DNA of 7,442 bases from Pseudomonas sp. (GCA_003488145.1 DNMQ01000471.1:1057-8498), one strand, 5' to 3'; positions 1-7,181 are shown, numbered from the stretch's first letter. Numbers and translations: made by a program. The notes: a model not told the origin generated them from the letters alone.

Positions 1-1986
1 GCGCCGCGTCTGCCGATCTTTGCACTGGGCGAGCAGATCACCATCGAGAATGCGCCTGCTGAGGCAATGGCCGATCTCAACGAGTTGCGCGGCCTGCTTT
101 ACCTGTACGAAGACACCGTGCCGTTTCTGGCGCGCCAGGTCGCCCGGGCCGCACGCGGGTATCTCGAGGATCTGCTGCCGCCATTCTTCAGCGCGCTGGT
201 ACGCCATACCGGCGAGTCGAACTATTCCTGGCATACGCCTGGACACGGTGGGGGCGTGGCCTACCGCAAGAGTCCGGTCGGCCAGGCGTTCCACCAGTTC
301 TTCGGTGAAAACACCTTGCGCTCGGACCTGTCGGTTTCGGTACCCGAGCTTGGCTCGTTGCTCGATCACACCGGGCCGGTAGCGGCGGCGGAAGCCCGCG
401 CCGCACGCAACTTCGGTGCCGACCACACGTTCTTCGTGATCAATGGCACTTCGACGGCGAACAAGATCGTCTGGCATTCGATGGTCGCACGAGACGATCT
501 GGTGCTGGTGGATCGCAACTGCCACAAATCGATTCTGCACGCCATCATCATGACGGGCGCGATACCGCTGTACATGAGCCCGACGCGCAACGAGCTGGGC
601 ATCATCGGCCCGATTCCGCTGGAAGAATTCACCCGCGAGTCCATCCAGGCGAAGATCGCCGCCAACCCGCTGGCGCGTGGCCGGCCGCCGAAGGTCAAGC
701 TGGCGGTGGTGACGAACTCGACCTACGACGGGCTCTGCTACAACGCCAACCTGATCAAGCGCACCCTGGCTGACAACGTAGAAGTGCTGCACTTCGACGA
801 GGCGTGGTACGCCTACGCGGCATTCCACGAATTCTATGACGGCCGCTACGGCATGGATACGCGGGAGCAGGGCCCGCTGGTGTTCACCACCCACTCGACG
901 CACAAGCTGCTGGCAGCGTTCAGCCAGGCCTCGATGATCCATGTGCTCGACAGCCAGACACGGCAGCTCGACCGCGATCGCTTCAACGAAGCCTTCATGA
1001 TGCACATCTCCACCTCGCCGCAGTACGGCATCCTCGCATCGCTGGACGTGGCGTCGGCCATGATGGAAGGCCCGGCGGGACGCTCGTTGATTCAAGAGAC
1101 GTTCGATGAGGCGCTGAGCTTTCGTCGGGCGCTGGCCAACCTGCGCCAGCATATCGATGCCGACGACTGGTGGTTCAGCATCTGGCAGCCACCACTGGTC
1201 GATGGCGCCGAGGCGCTGGTGACCCCGGACTGGCTTCTCGAGCCAACGGCTGACTGGCATGGTTTCGGCGATATCGCCGACGATTACGTACTGCTCGACC
1301 CAATCAAGGTCACGCTCGTCACTCCGGGCCTTACCGCATCCGGCGCACTGGGTGAAAGTGGTATACCGGCGGCGGTGGTCAGCAAGTTTCTCTGGGAACG
1401 TGGTCTGGTGGTGGAAAAAACCGGGCTGTATTCGATGCTGGTGCTGTTCTCGATGGGCATCACCAAGGGCAAGTGGAGCACCCTGCTGACCGAGTTGCTG
1501 GAGTTCAAGCGTCACTACGACGCCAATATCCCGCTGGTCGAGGCCCTGCCATCGATTGCGCGCGCCGGTGCAGCTGCCTATGCGGGCATGGGACTGCGTG
1601 ATCTCTGCGATGCGCTGCATGCCTGTTATTGCGAAAATGCCACGGCGCGGGCCATGCGCAGGATGTACACGGCGTTGCCGGAGCCTGCGATGACTCCGGC
1701 CCAAGCCTATGACAAGCTGGTTCGCGGCGAGGTCGAAGCGGTGCCGATCGAGGCACTGCAGGGCCGAATCGCGGCGGTCATGCTGGTGCCGTATCCGCCG
1801 GGTATCCCGTTGATCATGCCGGGCGAGCGCTTTACCCAAGAGACTCGCTCGATTCTCGATTACCTTCGTTTCGCCCGTGATTTCGCCGAGCGTTTCCCCG
1901 GGTTCGATGCCGACGTTCATGGCCTGCAACATGAGGCAGGCGCGGATGGATGTGTGTACACCGTCGACTGTATCCGCGAAGAATGA
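1..1986 (+). CDS. ldcA: Lysine (Orn/Lys/Arg) decarboxylase, PLP-dependent, 5'-truncated by window edge
   Basis: The reading frame is open from base 1, so the start codon lies upstream; 661 codons are visible before the TGA. The sequence follows the fold-type I bacterial basic amino acid decarboxylases (CadA/LdcC, AdiA, SpeC). The visible part begins at the end of the N-terminal wing domain. It then runs through the PLP domain: TPGHGGG near 235-255, NGTSTANK near 443-463, the cofactor-ring aspartate in HFDEAW (codon 796-798) and the Schiff-base lysine in STHK (codon 904-906). The C-terminal domain includes PYPPGIPLIMPGE near 1790-1827. WQPP and DPIKVTLVTPG resemble lysine decarboxylases more than arginine ones. 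Such enzymes release CO2 from lysine to give cadaverine in the cytoplasm. About 90 N-terminal residues are probably missing, judged against the roughly 750-residue P. aeruginosa LdcA. The family is certain; lysine as substrate is inferred from motifs and from recalled synteny. Any promoter or ArgR control site would be outside the window. Confidence 0.9.
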   Translation, partial: APRLPIFALGEQITIENAPAEAMADLNELRGLLYLYEDTVPFLARQVARAARGYLEDLLPPFFSALVRHTGESNYSWHTPGHGGGVAYRKSPVGQAFHQFFGENTLRSDLSVSVPELGSLLDHTGPVAAAEARAARNFGADHTFFVINGTSTANKIVWHSMVARDDLVLVDRNCHKSILHAIIMTGAIPLYMSPTRNELGIIGPIPLEEFTRESIQAKIAANPLARGRPPKVKLAVVTNSTYDGLCYNANLIKRTLADNVEVLHFDEAWYAYAAFHEFYDGRYGMDTREQGPLVFTTHSTHKLLAAFSQASMIHVLDSQTRQLDRDRFNEAFMMHISTSPQYGILASLDVASAMMEGPAGRSLIQETFDEALSFRRALANLRQHIDADDWWFSIWQPPLVDGAEALVTPDWLLEPTADWHGFGDIADDYVLLDPIKVTLVTPGLTASGALGESGIPAAVVSKFLWERGLVVEKTGLYSMLVLFSMGITKGKWSTLLTELLEFKRHYDANIPLVEALPSIARAGAAAYAGMGLRDLCDALHACYCENATARAMRRMYTALPEPAMTPAQAYDKLVRGEVEAVPIEALQGRIAAVMLVPYPPGIPLIMPGERFTQETRSILDYLRFARDFAERFPGFDADVHGLQHEAGADGCVYTVDCIREE

Positions 1987-2068
1987 TGCGTCGATGCTCG
2001 CCACCGTCTACAACGGCATGAACAGGTCGTCTGGCGGCGTGGTCTGTATCACATCGTCTGCATCGACA

Positions 2069-2098
2069 TTCACTCGTCGTGGTGGCAGTTGTTATAGT
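2069..2098 (+). promoter_or_regulatory. Candidate sigma70 promoter for the crotonase-fimL-nudC unit
   Basis: A TTCACT hexamer (2069-2074) lies 18 bp from TATAGT (2093-2098), which differs from TATAAT at one position. This is the best sigma70-like pair in the 180-bp gap after the decarboxylase stop. It would give a leader of about 60 nt before the GTG at 2167. The -35 match is only moderate, and readthrough from the decarboxylase remains possible because I see no terminator between the genes. This is inference from consensus only. Confidence 0.35.
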
Positions 2099-2154
2099 TG
2101 CCCGCCGTCGTACGGGTTTGCCCGCCACGGCGCTCCCCATGCGCCCTTGCTGTC

Positions 2155-2159
2155 GAGGA
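2155..2159 (+). promoter_or_regulatory. Ribosome binding site fixing the crotonase GTG start
   Basis: GAGGA ends 7 nt before the GTG at 2167. This favours that GTG over the upstream in-frame alternatives from 2098 on, whose translation (Pro/Arg/Cys-rich) does not look like crotonase sequence. Confidence 0.75.
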
Positions 2160-2166
2160 TGATAGC

Positions 2167-2979
2167 GTGACCGAATACAAAGCCTTCCGCGTAGAGTTGG
2201 CAGACAAGATTGCCCGCGTCGTGATCAATCGGCCTGAAAAGATCAATGCGATGGACGCTGCGTTCTGGTCGGAAATCATCGATATCTTCAACTGGATCGA
2301 TGCAACCGACGAACTGCGCGTAGTCGTCCTCAGTGGCGCCGGTGACCACTTCTCTTCCGGTATAGACCTGCAGATGCTGGCTTCGGTCGGCAGCCAGCTT
2401 GGCAACGACGTCGGCCGCAATGCCGAGCAGCTGCGGCGCAAGATCCTCTCTCTGCAGGCATCGTTCAATGCCGTTGACAACTGCCGCAAGCCGGTCATAG
2501 CCGCAATTCAGGGTTACTGTCTGGGCGGCGCCATCGATCTGATCTCCGCTTGCGACATGCGTTACAGCACGGCGGACGCGAAATTCTCGATCAAGGAAAT
2601 CGACATGGGCATGGCGGCCGATGTCGGCACCTTGCAGCGCCTACCTCGCATCATCGGCGATGGCATGATGCGCGAACTGGCCTTTACCGGCCGCACCATC
2701 AGCGGCGAGGAAGCGCGCAGCATCGGGCTGGTCAATCGTACCTATGCCGATCAGCAGACGCTGATGGAAGCCGTGCTGGAGCTGGCCCGTGACATCGCCA
2801 GCAAATCACCGCTCGCCATTCGCGGCACCAAGGAGATGATCCGTTACATGCGCGATCACCGGGTCGACGATGGTCTCGAGTACATCGCCACCTGGAATGC
2901 GGCCATGCTGCAGTCGGCCGACATCAAGGTCGCCATCGCCGCTCATATGAGCAAACAGAAGCCGGACTTTGCCGACTGA
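2167..2979 (+). CDS. Crotonase-family enzyme, probable delta(3,5)-delta(2,4)-dienoyl-CoA isomerase
   Basis: The protein has 270 residues from a GTG start, the usual length for single-domain crotonases. It shows the oxyanion-hole segments of the family: FSSGIDL (about 62-68) and GYCLGGAIDL (about 116-125). The active-site residues point away from a classical hydratase. Asp124, Glu144 and Asp152 sit in GGAIDL, IKEID and AADVG, with spacings of 20 and 8 residues, the same as the catalytic Asp176/Glu196/Asp204 of mammalian ECH1. AADVGTLQRLP is also near-identical to the ECH1 motif. The expected reaction moves 3,5-dienoyl-CoA double bonds to 2,4 during beta-oxidation of odd-position unsaturated fatty acids. 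No signal peptide or membrane segment is visible, so it is probably cytoplasmic. It is the first gene of a unit with fimL, 37 bp downstream. The ortholog in P. aeruginosa (PA1821, from memory) is usually named just enoyl-CoA hydratase. Fold is certain; the isomerase call is a motif-based inference. Confidence 0.88.
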   Translation: MTEYKAFRVELADKIARVVINRPEKINAMDAAFWSEIIDIFNWIDATDELRVVVLSGAGDHFSSGIDLQMLASVGSQLGNDVGRNAEQLRRKILSLQASFNAVDNCRKPVIAAIQGYCLGGAIDLISACDMRYSTADAKFSIKEIDMGMAADVGTLQRLPRIIGDGMMRELAFTGRTISGEEARSIGLVNRTYADQQTLMEAVLELARDIASKSPLAIRGTKEMIRYMRDHRVDDGLEYIATWNAAMLQSADIKVAIAAHMSKQKPDFAD

Positions 2980-3000
2980 TGCGTCACCACACGTTTGCGC

Positions 3001-3006
3001 GGGAGG
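3001..3006 (+). promoter_or_regulatory. Ribosome binding site of fimL
   Basis: GGGAGG lies 10 nt before the ATG at 3017. It supports this start rather than the in-frame TTG at 2969, which would overlap the end of the crotonase gene and add 16 residues unlike the rest of the protein. Confidence 0.65.
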
Positions 3007-3016
3007 CGCACTAGGC

Positions 3017-4699
3017 ATGGTTACTGGAGCTACTTCACTCGGTCTGGTACGTGACGAGCTGTTCGCCACCATGGAAGAAGCCGAGCAGAGCCTCGAGCAT
3101 TTCATCATCGACCGCAACAACGGCGGCCTGTTGCAGCAGGCCGTGGAGAACCTCAAGCAGGTGCGCGGCACGCTCAACCTCATCGAGCTGACCGGCGCTG
3201 AGTTGCTCGCGCAAGAAATACTGCAGCTGGCTACCGACATCCCGGTCGGCGCCGGCGAGGACCGCGACGTGCAACTCGCCGCGCTGAGCAACGCGCTCTA
3301 CGTGCTGCGGCGTTATCTGGAAAGCGTCGATGCCAGCCGCCAGGAAATCCCCGAGCTGCTGCTTCCAGCCATCAACGCGCTGCGCCAGGCGTGCGCGCAG
3401 CCGCCGTTGCCGGAAAGTTTCTTTTTCAGCGTCCGGCTCGACCATGCCCGTCCTGCGTTGGACGTGCCGGTTCGTTCGGGAGCCGCGCCAGTTGCCGAGG
3501 CCCGGCGGTTGCGTCAGATGTATCAGGTCGGGTTGCTCGGCTTCATTCGTGAAGAGAATCTGCCAGCCAGCCTGAAACTCATGGGCCGCGCTTTGACGCG
3601 GCTGGATCATCTCTTCGTCGAGTCGCCAGGAGGTCGGCTGTGCTGGATCGGCAGCGCCGCTGTCGAATCGCAACTGGACGGCCAGCTATTGCCGCGCAAG
3701 TCGCGCAAGCAGCTGTTTTCCCGTCTGGACCGGGAACTCAAGCAGGTCATTGGCAACCCTGCATACGAGGCGCCACGCAGCCTGCTCAAAGAGCTGCTAT
3801 ACGTCGTCGCGCTGGCGGACACCCATGGGCCTATCGCCAGCCAAGTCCGTCAGGTGTTCTCGCTGGGTTCGCTGCCGTTCACCGACCACCTGCTGGAAGA
3901 TGAATCCCAGCGCCTGGCCGGCCCGGGCCAGGCCGTCATGCGTTCGCTGTCCTCGGCGATCCGTGAGGAACTGGCGAGCTTGAAGGATCTGCTGGATCTG
4001 ATCGAGCGAGGTACCGCCCAGGCGGAAGCCTACTCGAACCTGCATAACCTGCTCGGGAAGATGGCCAAGACCCTCGGCATGGTTGGCCTTTCATCTGCGG
4101 CCAGCACGCTGCAGGCGCAGCTGGGCGACGTGTCTGGCTGGAGCCTGGAGCATGCCCCGGAACCGCATGTCATCCAGCGTCTCGCCGATGCCGTGCTGTA
4201 TGTCGAGAGCATGGTCGCCAGCCTTGAGCGCGGCGATCGACGCGATAGCAAGCCTCAGGTCGCCCGACCCGGAATGGAAGCGGAAGCCTTTGCCAATCAC
4301 CAGCTCACCGAAGCGTGCATCGTGGTAATCGATGAGGCGACCGCAGGCCTGGCGCTGGCCAAGCGGGCGATCACCGCTTATCTCGAGTCCAACGGGGAGA
4401 AATTGCACCTGGCCAACGTGCCGTTCAGCCTGCAGGCCGTGCGCGGCGGTCTGCGTTTTCTTGAGCAGGAGCGCGCGGCGGACCTGATCGGCGCCTGCGC
4501 TGATTTCATTCAAAAGCACATGCTCGAATCGAACCAGATGCCCCCCGAGCAACTGCTGGAAACTCTGGCCGATGCGCTGACCAGCCTGGAGTACTACCTT
4601 GAAGGTGGTGCGGTATTGCGACGTGACGACTCGCGTGTGAGTGTGCTTGATCTGGCCAGCGAGAGCGTGCGCGCGCTTGGCATGCCGGTAGCCGCCTGA
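3017..4699 (+). CDS. fimL: FimL, type IV pilus / cAMP signalling regulator with degenerate Hpt-like domains
   Basis: The protein has 560 residues from the ATG at 3017, matching the FimL family size as I recall it. FimL resembles the N-terminal part of the chemotaxis-like kinase ChpA. In P. aeruginosa it is needed for twitching motility and CyaB-dependent cAMP production, and links PilG to FimV at the pole. The sequence is almost entirely helical, with no signal peptide or membrane span. Three helical modules are visible: about 10-105, 310-405 and 425-530. The first and last share an L-x-x-VRG pattern (VRGTLNL at 49-55, VRGGLRF at 475-481). The middle has GKMAKTLGM at 347-355. Where Hpt domains carry the phospho-accepting His, I read Lys47, Asn344 and Gln473, so it is probably a non-phosphorylated scaffold. 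The stop shares its A with the nudC start, suggesting translational coupling. Identification rests on recalled similarity plus synteny with PA1822. Confidence 0.88.
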   Translation: MVTGATSLGLVRDELFATMEEAEQSLEHFIIDRNNGGLLQQAVENLKQVRGTLNLIELTGAELLAQEILQLATDIPVGAGEDRDVQLAALSNALYVLRRYLESVDASRQEIPELLLPAINALRQACAQPPLPESFFFSVRLDHARPALDVPVRSGAAPVAEARRLRQMYQVGLLGFIREENLPASLKLMGRALTRLDHLFVESPGGRLCWIGSAAVESQLDGQLLPRKSRKQLFSRLDRELKQVIGNPAYEAPRSLLKELLYVVALADTHGPIASQVRQVFSLGSLPFTDHLLEDESQRLAGPGQAVMRSLSSAIREELASLKDLLDLIERGTAQAEAYSNLHNLLGKMAKTLGMVGLSSAASTLQAQLGDVSGWSLEHAPEPHVIQRLADAVLYVESMVASLERGDRRDSKPQVARPGMEAEAFANHQLTEACIVVIDEATAGLALAKRAITAYLESNGEKLHLANVPFSLQAVRGGLRFLEQERAADLIGACADFIQKHMLESNQMPPEQLLETLADALTSLEYYLEGGAVLRRDDSRVSVLDLASESVRALGMPVAA

Positions 4700-5529
4700 T
4701 GAGCTTGCGCTGGCAGGCGGCGCTGCTCGATCCCTCGATGGCAGGAGGCTGGGCGGTGGTGCACTGCCGGCAGCAGTTTCTGCTCGATGGCAACGGTGCG
4801 CTCTTTCCGCGGGACTGGCTCAAGCGCCTGGATCTGCCGCTGCTCAGCGAACAGGGTCTGGGGCACTTCGACGGAGAGCCGGTGTTTCTTTTCGAACTGG
4901 ACTTTCCGGCCGATGTGCCAGGCGCGCGCTGGCAGGGCCTGCGCCAGTTCATGCAGGAGGACGATCGCGATCTGTTCCGGCTCCTCGGCTATGCCACGCA
5001 GATCGGTACCTGGGTCAGCCAGCATCGTTTCTGTGGCAGCTGTGGCTCGCCCATGCAGGCGCGAGCCGGTGAGCGTGCCATGTACTGTCCAGCCTGTGGA
5101 GTTCAGCACTACCCGCGGCTTTCACCGAGCATGATCGTCCTGGTCACCCGTGGAGACGAACTGTTGCTGGCGCGCTCACCGCGTTTCGCGCCTGGTGTCT
5201 ACAGCACGCTGGCCGGTTATGTTGAGCCGGGTGAGTCGGTGGAGCAGTGCGTCGCGCGCGAGGTAAGAGAGGAAGTCGGTGTGGCCATTCATGCGCCGCA
5301 GTACATCGCCAGCCAGGGCTGGCCGTTTCCCCATTCCCTCATGCTCGGGTTCCACGCGGAATATGCCGGTGGCGATATCGTGCTGCAGCCCGAGGAAATC
5401 GAGGATGCCCGTTGGTTCGCCATCGACAACCTGCCGGCTTTGCCCGCGCGCCAATCCATCGCGCGCTATCTGATCGAGCTTTATCTGGCCCGTCGGCTAG
5501 GCCACCCCGAACCAGTGTTGCCAGGCTAG
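4699..5529 (+). CDS. nudC: NudC, NADH pyrophosphatase / NAD-capped RNA hydrolase
   Basis: The protein has 276 residues. The domains read in the family order: an N-terminal NUDIX-like region (about 1-105), a zinc ribbon with Cys112, Cys115, Cys130 and Cys133, and the catalytic Nudix domain. The Nudix box G-x5-E-x7-REVREEVGV is complete at 173-195, with Glu191 and Glu192 as metal ligands. The NudC signature normally written SQPWPFPxS appears as SQGWPFPHS at 205-213. NudC hydrolyses NAD(H) to NMN(H) plus AMP and removes NAD caps from RNA 5' ends; it acts as a cytoplasmic dimer. The ATG overlaps the fimL TGA by one base and has no clear Shine-Dalgarno, so translation probably depends on reinitiation after fimL. 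The last 33 bases overlap the convergent permease gene. Family assignment is firm. Confidence 0.95.
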   Translation: MSLRWQAALLDPSMAGGWAVVHCRQQFLLDGNGALFPRDWLKRLDLPLLSEQGLGHFDGEPVFLFELDFPADVPGARWQGLRQFMQEDDRDLFRLLGYATQIGTWVSQHRFCGSCGSPMQARAGERAMYCPACGVQHYPRLSPSMIVLVTRGDELLLARSPRFAPGVYSTLAGYVEPGESVEQCVAREVREEVGVAIHAPQYIASQGWPFPHSLMLGFHAEYAGGDIVLQPEEIEDARWFAIDNLPALPARQSIARYLIELYLARRLGHPEPVLPG

Positions 5530-6282
5530 CCGCAGACTCATCGCCAGTACTACCAGAATGAATACCGGACGGATGAACCGCGAGCCACCGCGGATCGCCG
5601 TGCGCGCGCCGAAGTAGGCCCCTGCCATCAAGGCCAGCCCCATCCCAATGCCCAGCACCCAGGCGACGTGACCGCCGATTATGAATACTGCAAGCGCCAT
5701 GGCATTGCTGACGAAATTCATCATCCGCGCCACGCCGCTCGCTCTTAGCAGGTCGAGCGGGTAGAGCAGCATGCTGCTGACCGTCCAGAAGGCGCCGGTT
5801 CCCGGGCCTGCTACGCCGTCGTAAAAGCCCAGTGAAAGGCTCTGTGGCCATTGGCGTCTGCGGCCGATGACCACTGCATCGCTGGCTGATTTGGCCGGCA
5901 TATGGCTGAAGAGCAAATAGATCCCGCAGGCAGAAACCACCAGCGGCAATAGCTGGTTAAGCCAACTTGCCGGCATGAATTGCGCGACTACTGCGCCAAC
6001 TGCGGCGCCGATCGCCGTGCCCGTGAGCGCTCGTCGCCACAGGCACGGCTCGAATAGTCGGCGGCGATAGAAGGTGTAGCTGGCTGTGGCCGAGCCGAAT
6101 GTGGCGCACAGCTTGTTGGTGCCCAGCACGAGATGCGGTGGTAGGCCGGCAGTCAGCAGGGCAGGAATGGTCAATAACCCGCCGCCCCCGGCGATGGCGT
6201 CGATGAACCCGGCAGTGAAAGCTACGGCGACCAGAATCACCAACGTGGCAGGATCGAGCGCGAGCTCAAGTGTGAAGGGCAT
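5497..6282 (-). CDS. TSUP-family membrane permease (TauE/SafE, YfcA-like)
   Basis: The protein has 261 residues and is strongly hydrophobic, with about 8 membrane-spanning segments. Two related glycine-rich motifs mark the internal repeat of the TSUP family: [17 protein letters not shown] at 24-40 and [15 protein letters not shown] at 152-166. GTNKL at 54-58 is also typical of YfcA-like members. TSUP proteins sit in the inner membrane and are linked to export or uptake of sulfite, sulfoacetate and related anions, but most YfcA-like members have no proven substrate, so none is assigned here. The ATG (complement 6280-6282) has a GAGG 5 nt upstream. The gene is convergent with nudC and overlaps its last 33 bases, and it is divergent from the membrane protein at 6477. 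In P. aeruginosa I recall a similar gene next to nudC. Confidence 0.9.
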   Translation of the reverse strand: MPFTLELALDPATLVILVAVAFTAGFIDAIAGGGGLLTIPALLTAGLPPHLVLGTNKLCATFGSATASYTFYRRRLFEPCLWRRALTGTAIGAAVGAVVAQFMPASWLNQLLPLVVSACGIYLLFSHMPAKSASDAVVIGRRRQWPQSLSLGFYDGVAGPGTGAFWTVSSMLLYPLDLLRASGVARMMNFVSNAMALAVFIIGGHVAWVLGIGMGLALMAGAYFGARTAIRGGSRFIRPVFILVVLAMSLRLAWQHWFGVA

Positions 6283-6287
6283 GCGGG

Positions 6288-6291
6288 CCTC
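6288..6291 (-). promoter_or_regulatory. Ribosome binding site of the TSUP permease
   Basis: On the minus strand GAGG ends 5 nt before the ATG at 6282, a normal spacing. It supports that start. No earlier in-frame start is needed, because the [11 protein letters not shown] segment leads directly into the first membrane helix. Confidence 0.6.
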
Positions 6292-6417
6292 AATAGGCAG
6301 AACGGCAGCGGAGGATAATGCGACTGGCCACGTCGGCGAAAGAGCTTGCTCGTATGACCGAGATCCACGTCCTGATAGACAAGAGTGTCAGCGCGTGATG
6401 GCCGTCCCATGCAGATG

Positions 6418-6447
6418 CTGGCTGCTCTGATTGCTCCTGCGGATAAT
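6418..6447 (+). promoter_or_regulatory. Candidate promoter of the small membrane protein gene
   Basis: GATAAT (6442-6447) differs from the -10 consensus at one position and lies 29 bp before the ATG at 6477. The -35 partner at 18-bp spacing, CTGGCT (6418-6423), matches only three of six bases. If used, it would give a leader of about 20-25 nt. It falls in the 194-bp divergent gap (6283-6476), in which I see no other gene. Confidence 0.35.
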
Positions 6448-6462
6448 GTCGCTCCCAATTGA

Positions 6463-6467
6463 AAGGA
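6463..6467 (+). promoter_or_regulatory. Ribosome binding site deciding the start of the membrane protein
   Basis: AAGGA lies 9 nt before the ATG at 6477 but only 3 nt before the ATG at 6471, and it overlaps the reading frame of the TTG at 6459. Spacing therefore favours 6477. Confidence 0.55.
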
Positions 6468-6476
6468 CGCATGGTT

Positions 6477-7124
6477 ATGCAATATCTCGGGCTTGCGATC
6501 GTGATCGCACTGCTGGCTGTGATCGTATTGCTGGTCGCGCTGCGCTTGCTACTGGGGGGGCACTGGCTGATGGGATGGCTGCGCGGGACTTGCGGCTTTT
6601 TGGTCCTGTTGTTCGCCGGATTGATTGGCCTGATTGGCTACGACGTCAGCACCTACGCTGCGCTGCCTGACAAGAGGCCGCTGGTCACTGTGAGTTTCCA
6701 CGCCCAGGGTCCGCAGCGTTACGAAGTCAGCCTGGAACAGGGCAACGAGACGCGAACGGTGATGCTGGAAGGTGATCTATGGCAGCTCGATCTCCATCTA
6801 CTTCGCTGGAAGAGTCTGGCTGAGCTGATAGGTCTGGAGTCAGGGTATCGACTGGAGCGGCTTTCCGGGCGATATCTCGCCGTGGAGCAACAGAACCTCG
6901 CCCGCCATGGTCGCGTTGTACTGAGCGAGAACCCTTTGGGCGTGGATATATGGGACGCGCTTCAGCTCGAGCGCCGCGATCTGCACTTCCTTGAACCGCA
7001 AGTGCTTCGTGTCGACTACATGCCAATCGCCGATGGGGCCGTCTATGCCGTGGAACTGGCGCCTACGGGGCTACTGGCGAAACCGGTGAATGCCGCTGCG
7101 ACCGAGGCACTGAAGAACTGGTAA
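6477..7124 (+). CDS. Uncharacterised membrane protein, two N-terminal helices plus soluble domain
   Basis: I do not recognise a characterised function. From the ATG at 6477 the protein has 215 residues; starting at 6471 would add two. Two hydrophobic helices are clear, about 4-27 (LGLAIVIALLAVIVLLVALR) and 38-55 (TCGFLVLLFAGLIGLIGY), joined by a short loop with Trp30, Trp34 and Arg36. The remaining 160 residues are soluble and look beta-rich. They alternate polar and hydrophobic residues (VTVSF, YEVSL, RTVML, WQLDL), with WQLDLHLLRWK at 102-112 and GYRLERLSGRYL at 123-134. By the positive-inside rule the loop Arg may favour both termini outside, but this is uncertain. Related Pseudomonas proteins are, from memory, labelled cation/multidrug efflux pump; nothing seen here supports an efflux role. 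The gene is monocistronic, ended by the terminator 14 bp downstream. A membrane-anchored sensor or envelope-assembly role is speculation. Confidence 0.85.
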   Translation: MQYLGLAIVIALLAVIVLLVALRLLLGGHWLMGWLRGTCGFLVLLFAGLIGLIGYDVSTYAALPDKRPLVTVSFHAQGPQRYEVSLEQGNETRTVMLEGDLWQLDLHLLRWKSLAELIGLESGYRLERLSGRYLAVEQQNLARHGRVVLSENPLGVDIWDALQLERRDLHFLEPQVLRVDYMPIADGAVYAVELAPTGLLAKPVNAAATEALKNW

Positions 7125-7136
7125 GCGTGGGCAAAC

Positions 7137-7168
7137 AAAAAAAAGGGAGCCGCTTGGCTCCCTTTTTT
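7137..7168. terminator. Strong bidirectional rho-independent terminator
   Basis: A perfect stem GGGAGCC (7145-7151) / GGCTCCC (7156-7162) with a GCTT loop is flanked by A8 (7137-7144) and T6 (7163-7168). It therefore has a U-tract when read on either strand. Its arms start about 14 bp from each of the two converging stop codons (7124 on +, 7182 on -), so it should end both the membrane-protein and the SDR transcripts. Confidence 0.93.
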
Positions 7169-7181
7169 GTGCGGCGAACGA

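Noticed and set aside
2083..2101. TGGCAG ... TTGC resembling a sigma54 -24/-12 promoter before the crotonase gene
   Set aside because: The GG and GC dinucleotides are 14 bp apart instead of the required 10, and a better sigma70-like pair overlaps it.
1877..2170. A 97-codon plus-strand frame bridging the end of the decarboxylase and the crotonase leader
   Set aside because: It starts inside the well-conserved decarboxylase C-terminus, has Ser/Thr/Arg-rich frame-shifted composition, and runs across the probable promoter.
3035..3673. A 212-codon minus-strand frame opposite fimL
   Set aside because: It is the antisense shadow of a high-GC gene: Gln/Arg/Ala-rich, with no start signal or recognisable motif, while the opposite strand encodes a clear FimL protein.
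6372..6391. Partial palindrome containing GACA-AGAG-TGTC in the divergent gap, possible operator
   Set aside because: Only 4-bp arms pair perfectly, and the outer CTGA/TCAG arms use a different symmetry axis. This is expected by chance in this composition.
6419..6435. TGGCTG-N6-TTGCT upstream of the membrane protein, sigma54-like
   Set aside because: The GG-to-GC spacing is 11 bp rather than 10, and sigma54 tolerates spacing changes poorly. It is worth a look only if orthologs show the correct spacing.
6313..6448. GGATAATG present twice (6313-6320 and 6441-6448) in the divergent gap
   Set aside because: An 8-base repeat with little further similarity; the first copy has no usable -35. Probably coincidence.
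6290..6472. Short minus-strand reading frames of 60-81 codons in the gap upstream of the permease
   Set aside because: They lack family-like composition and a convincing ribosome binding site, and they overlap the probable promoters of both divergent genes.
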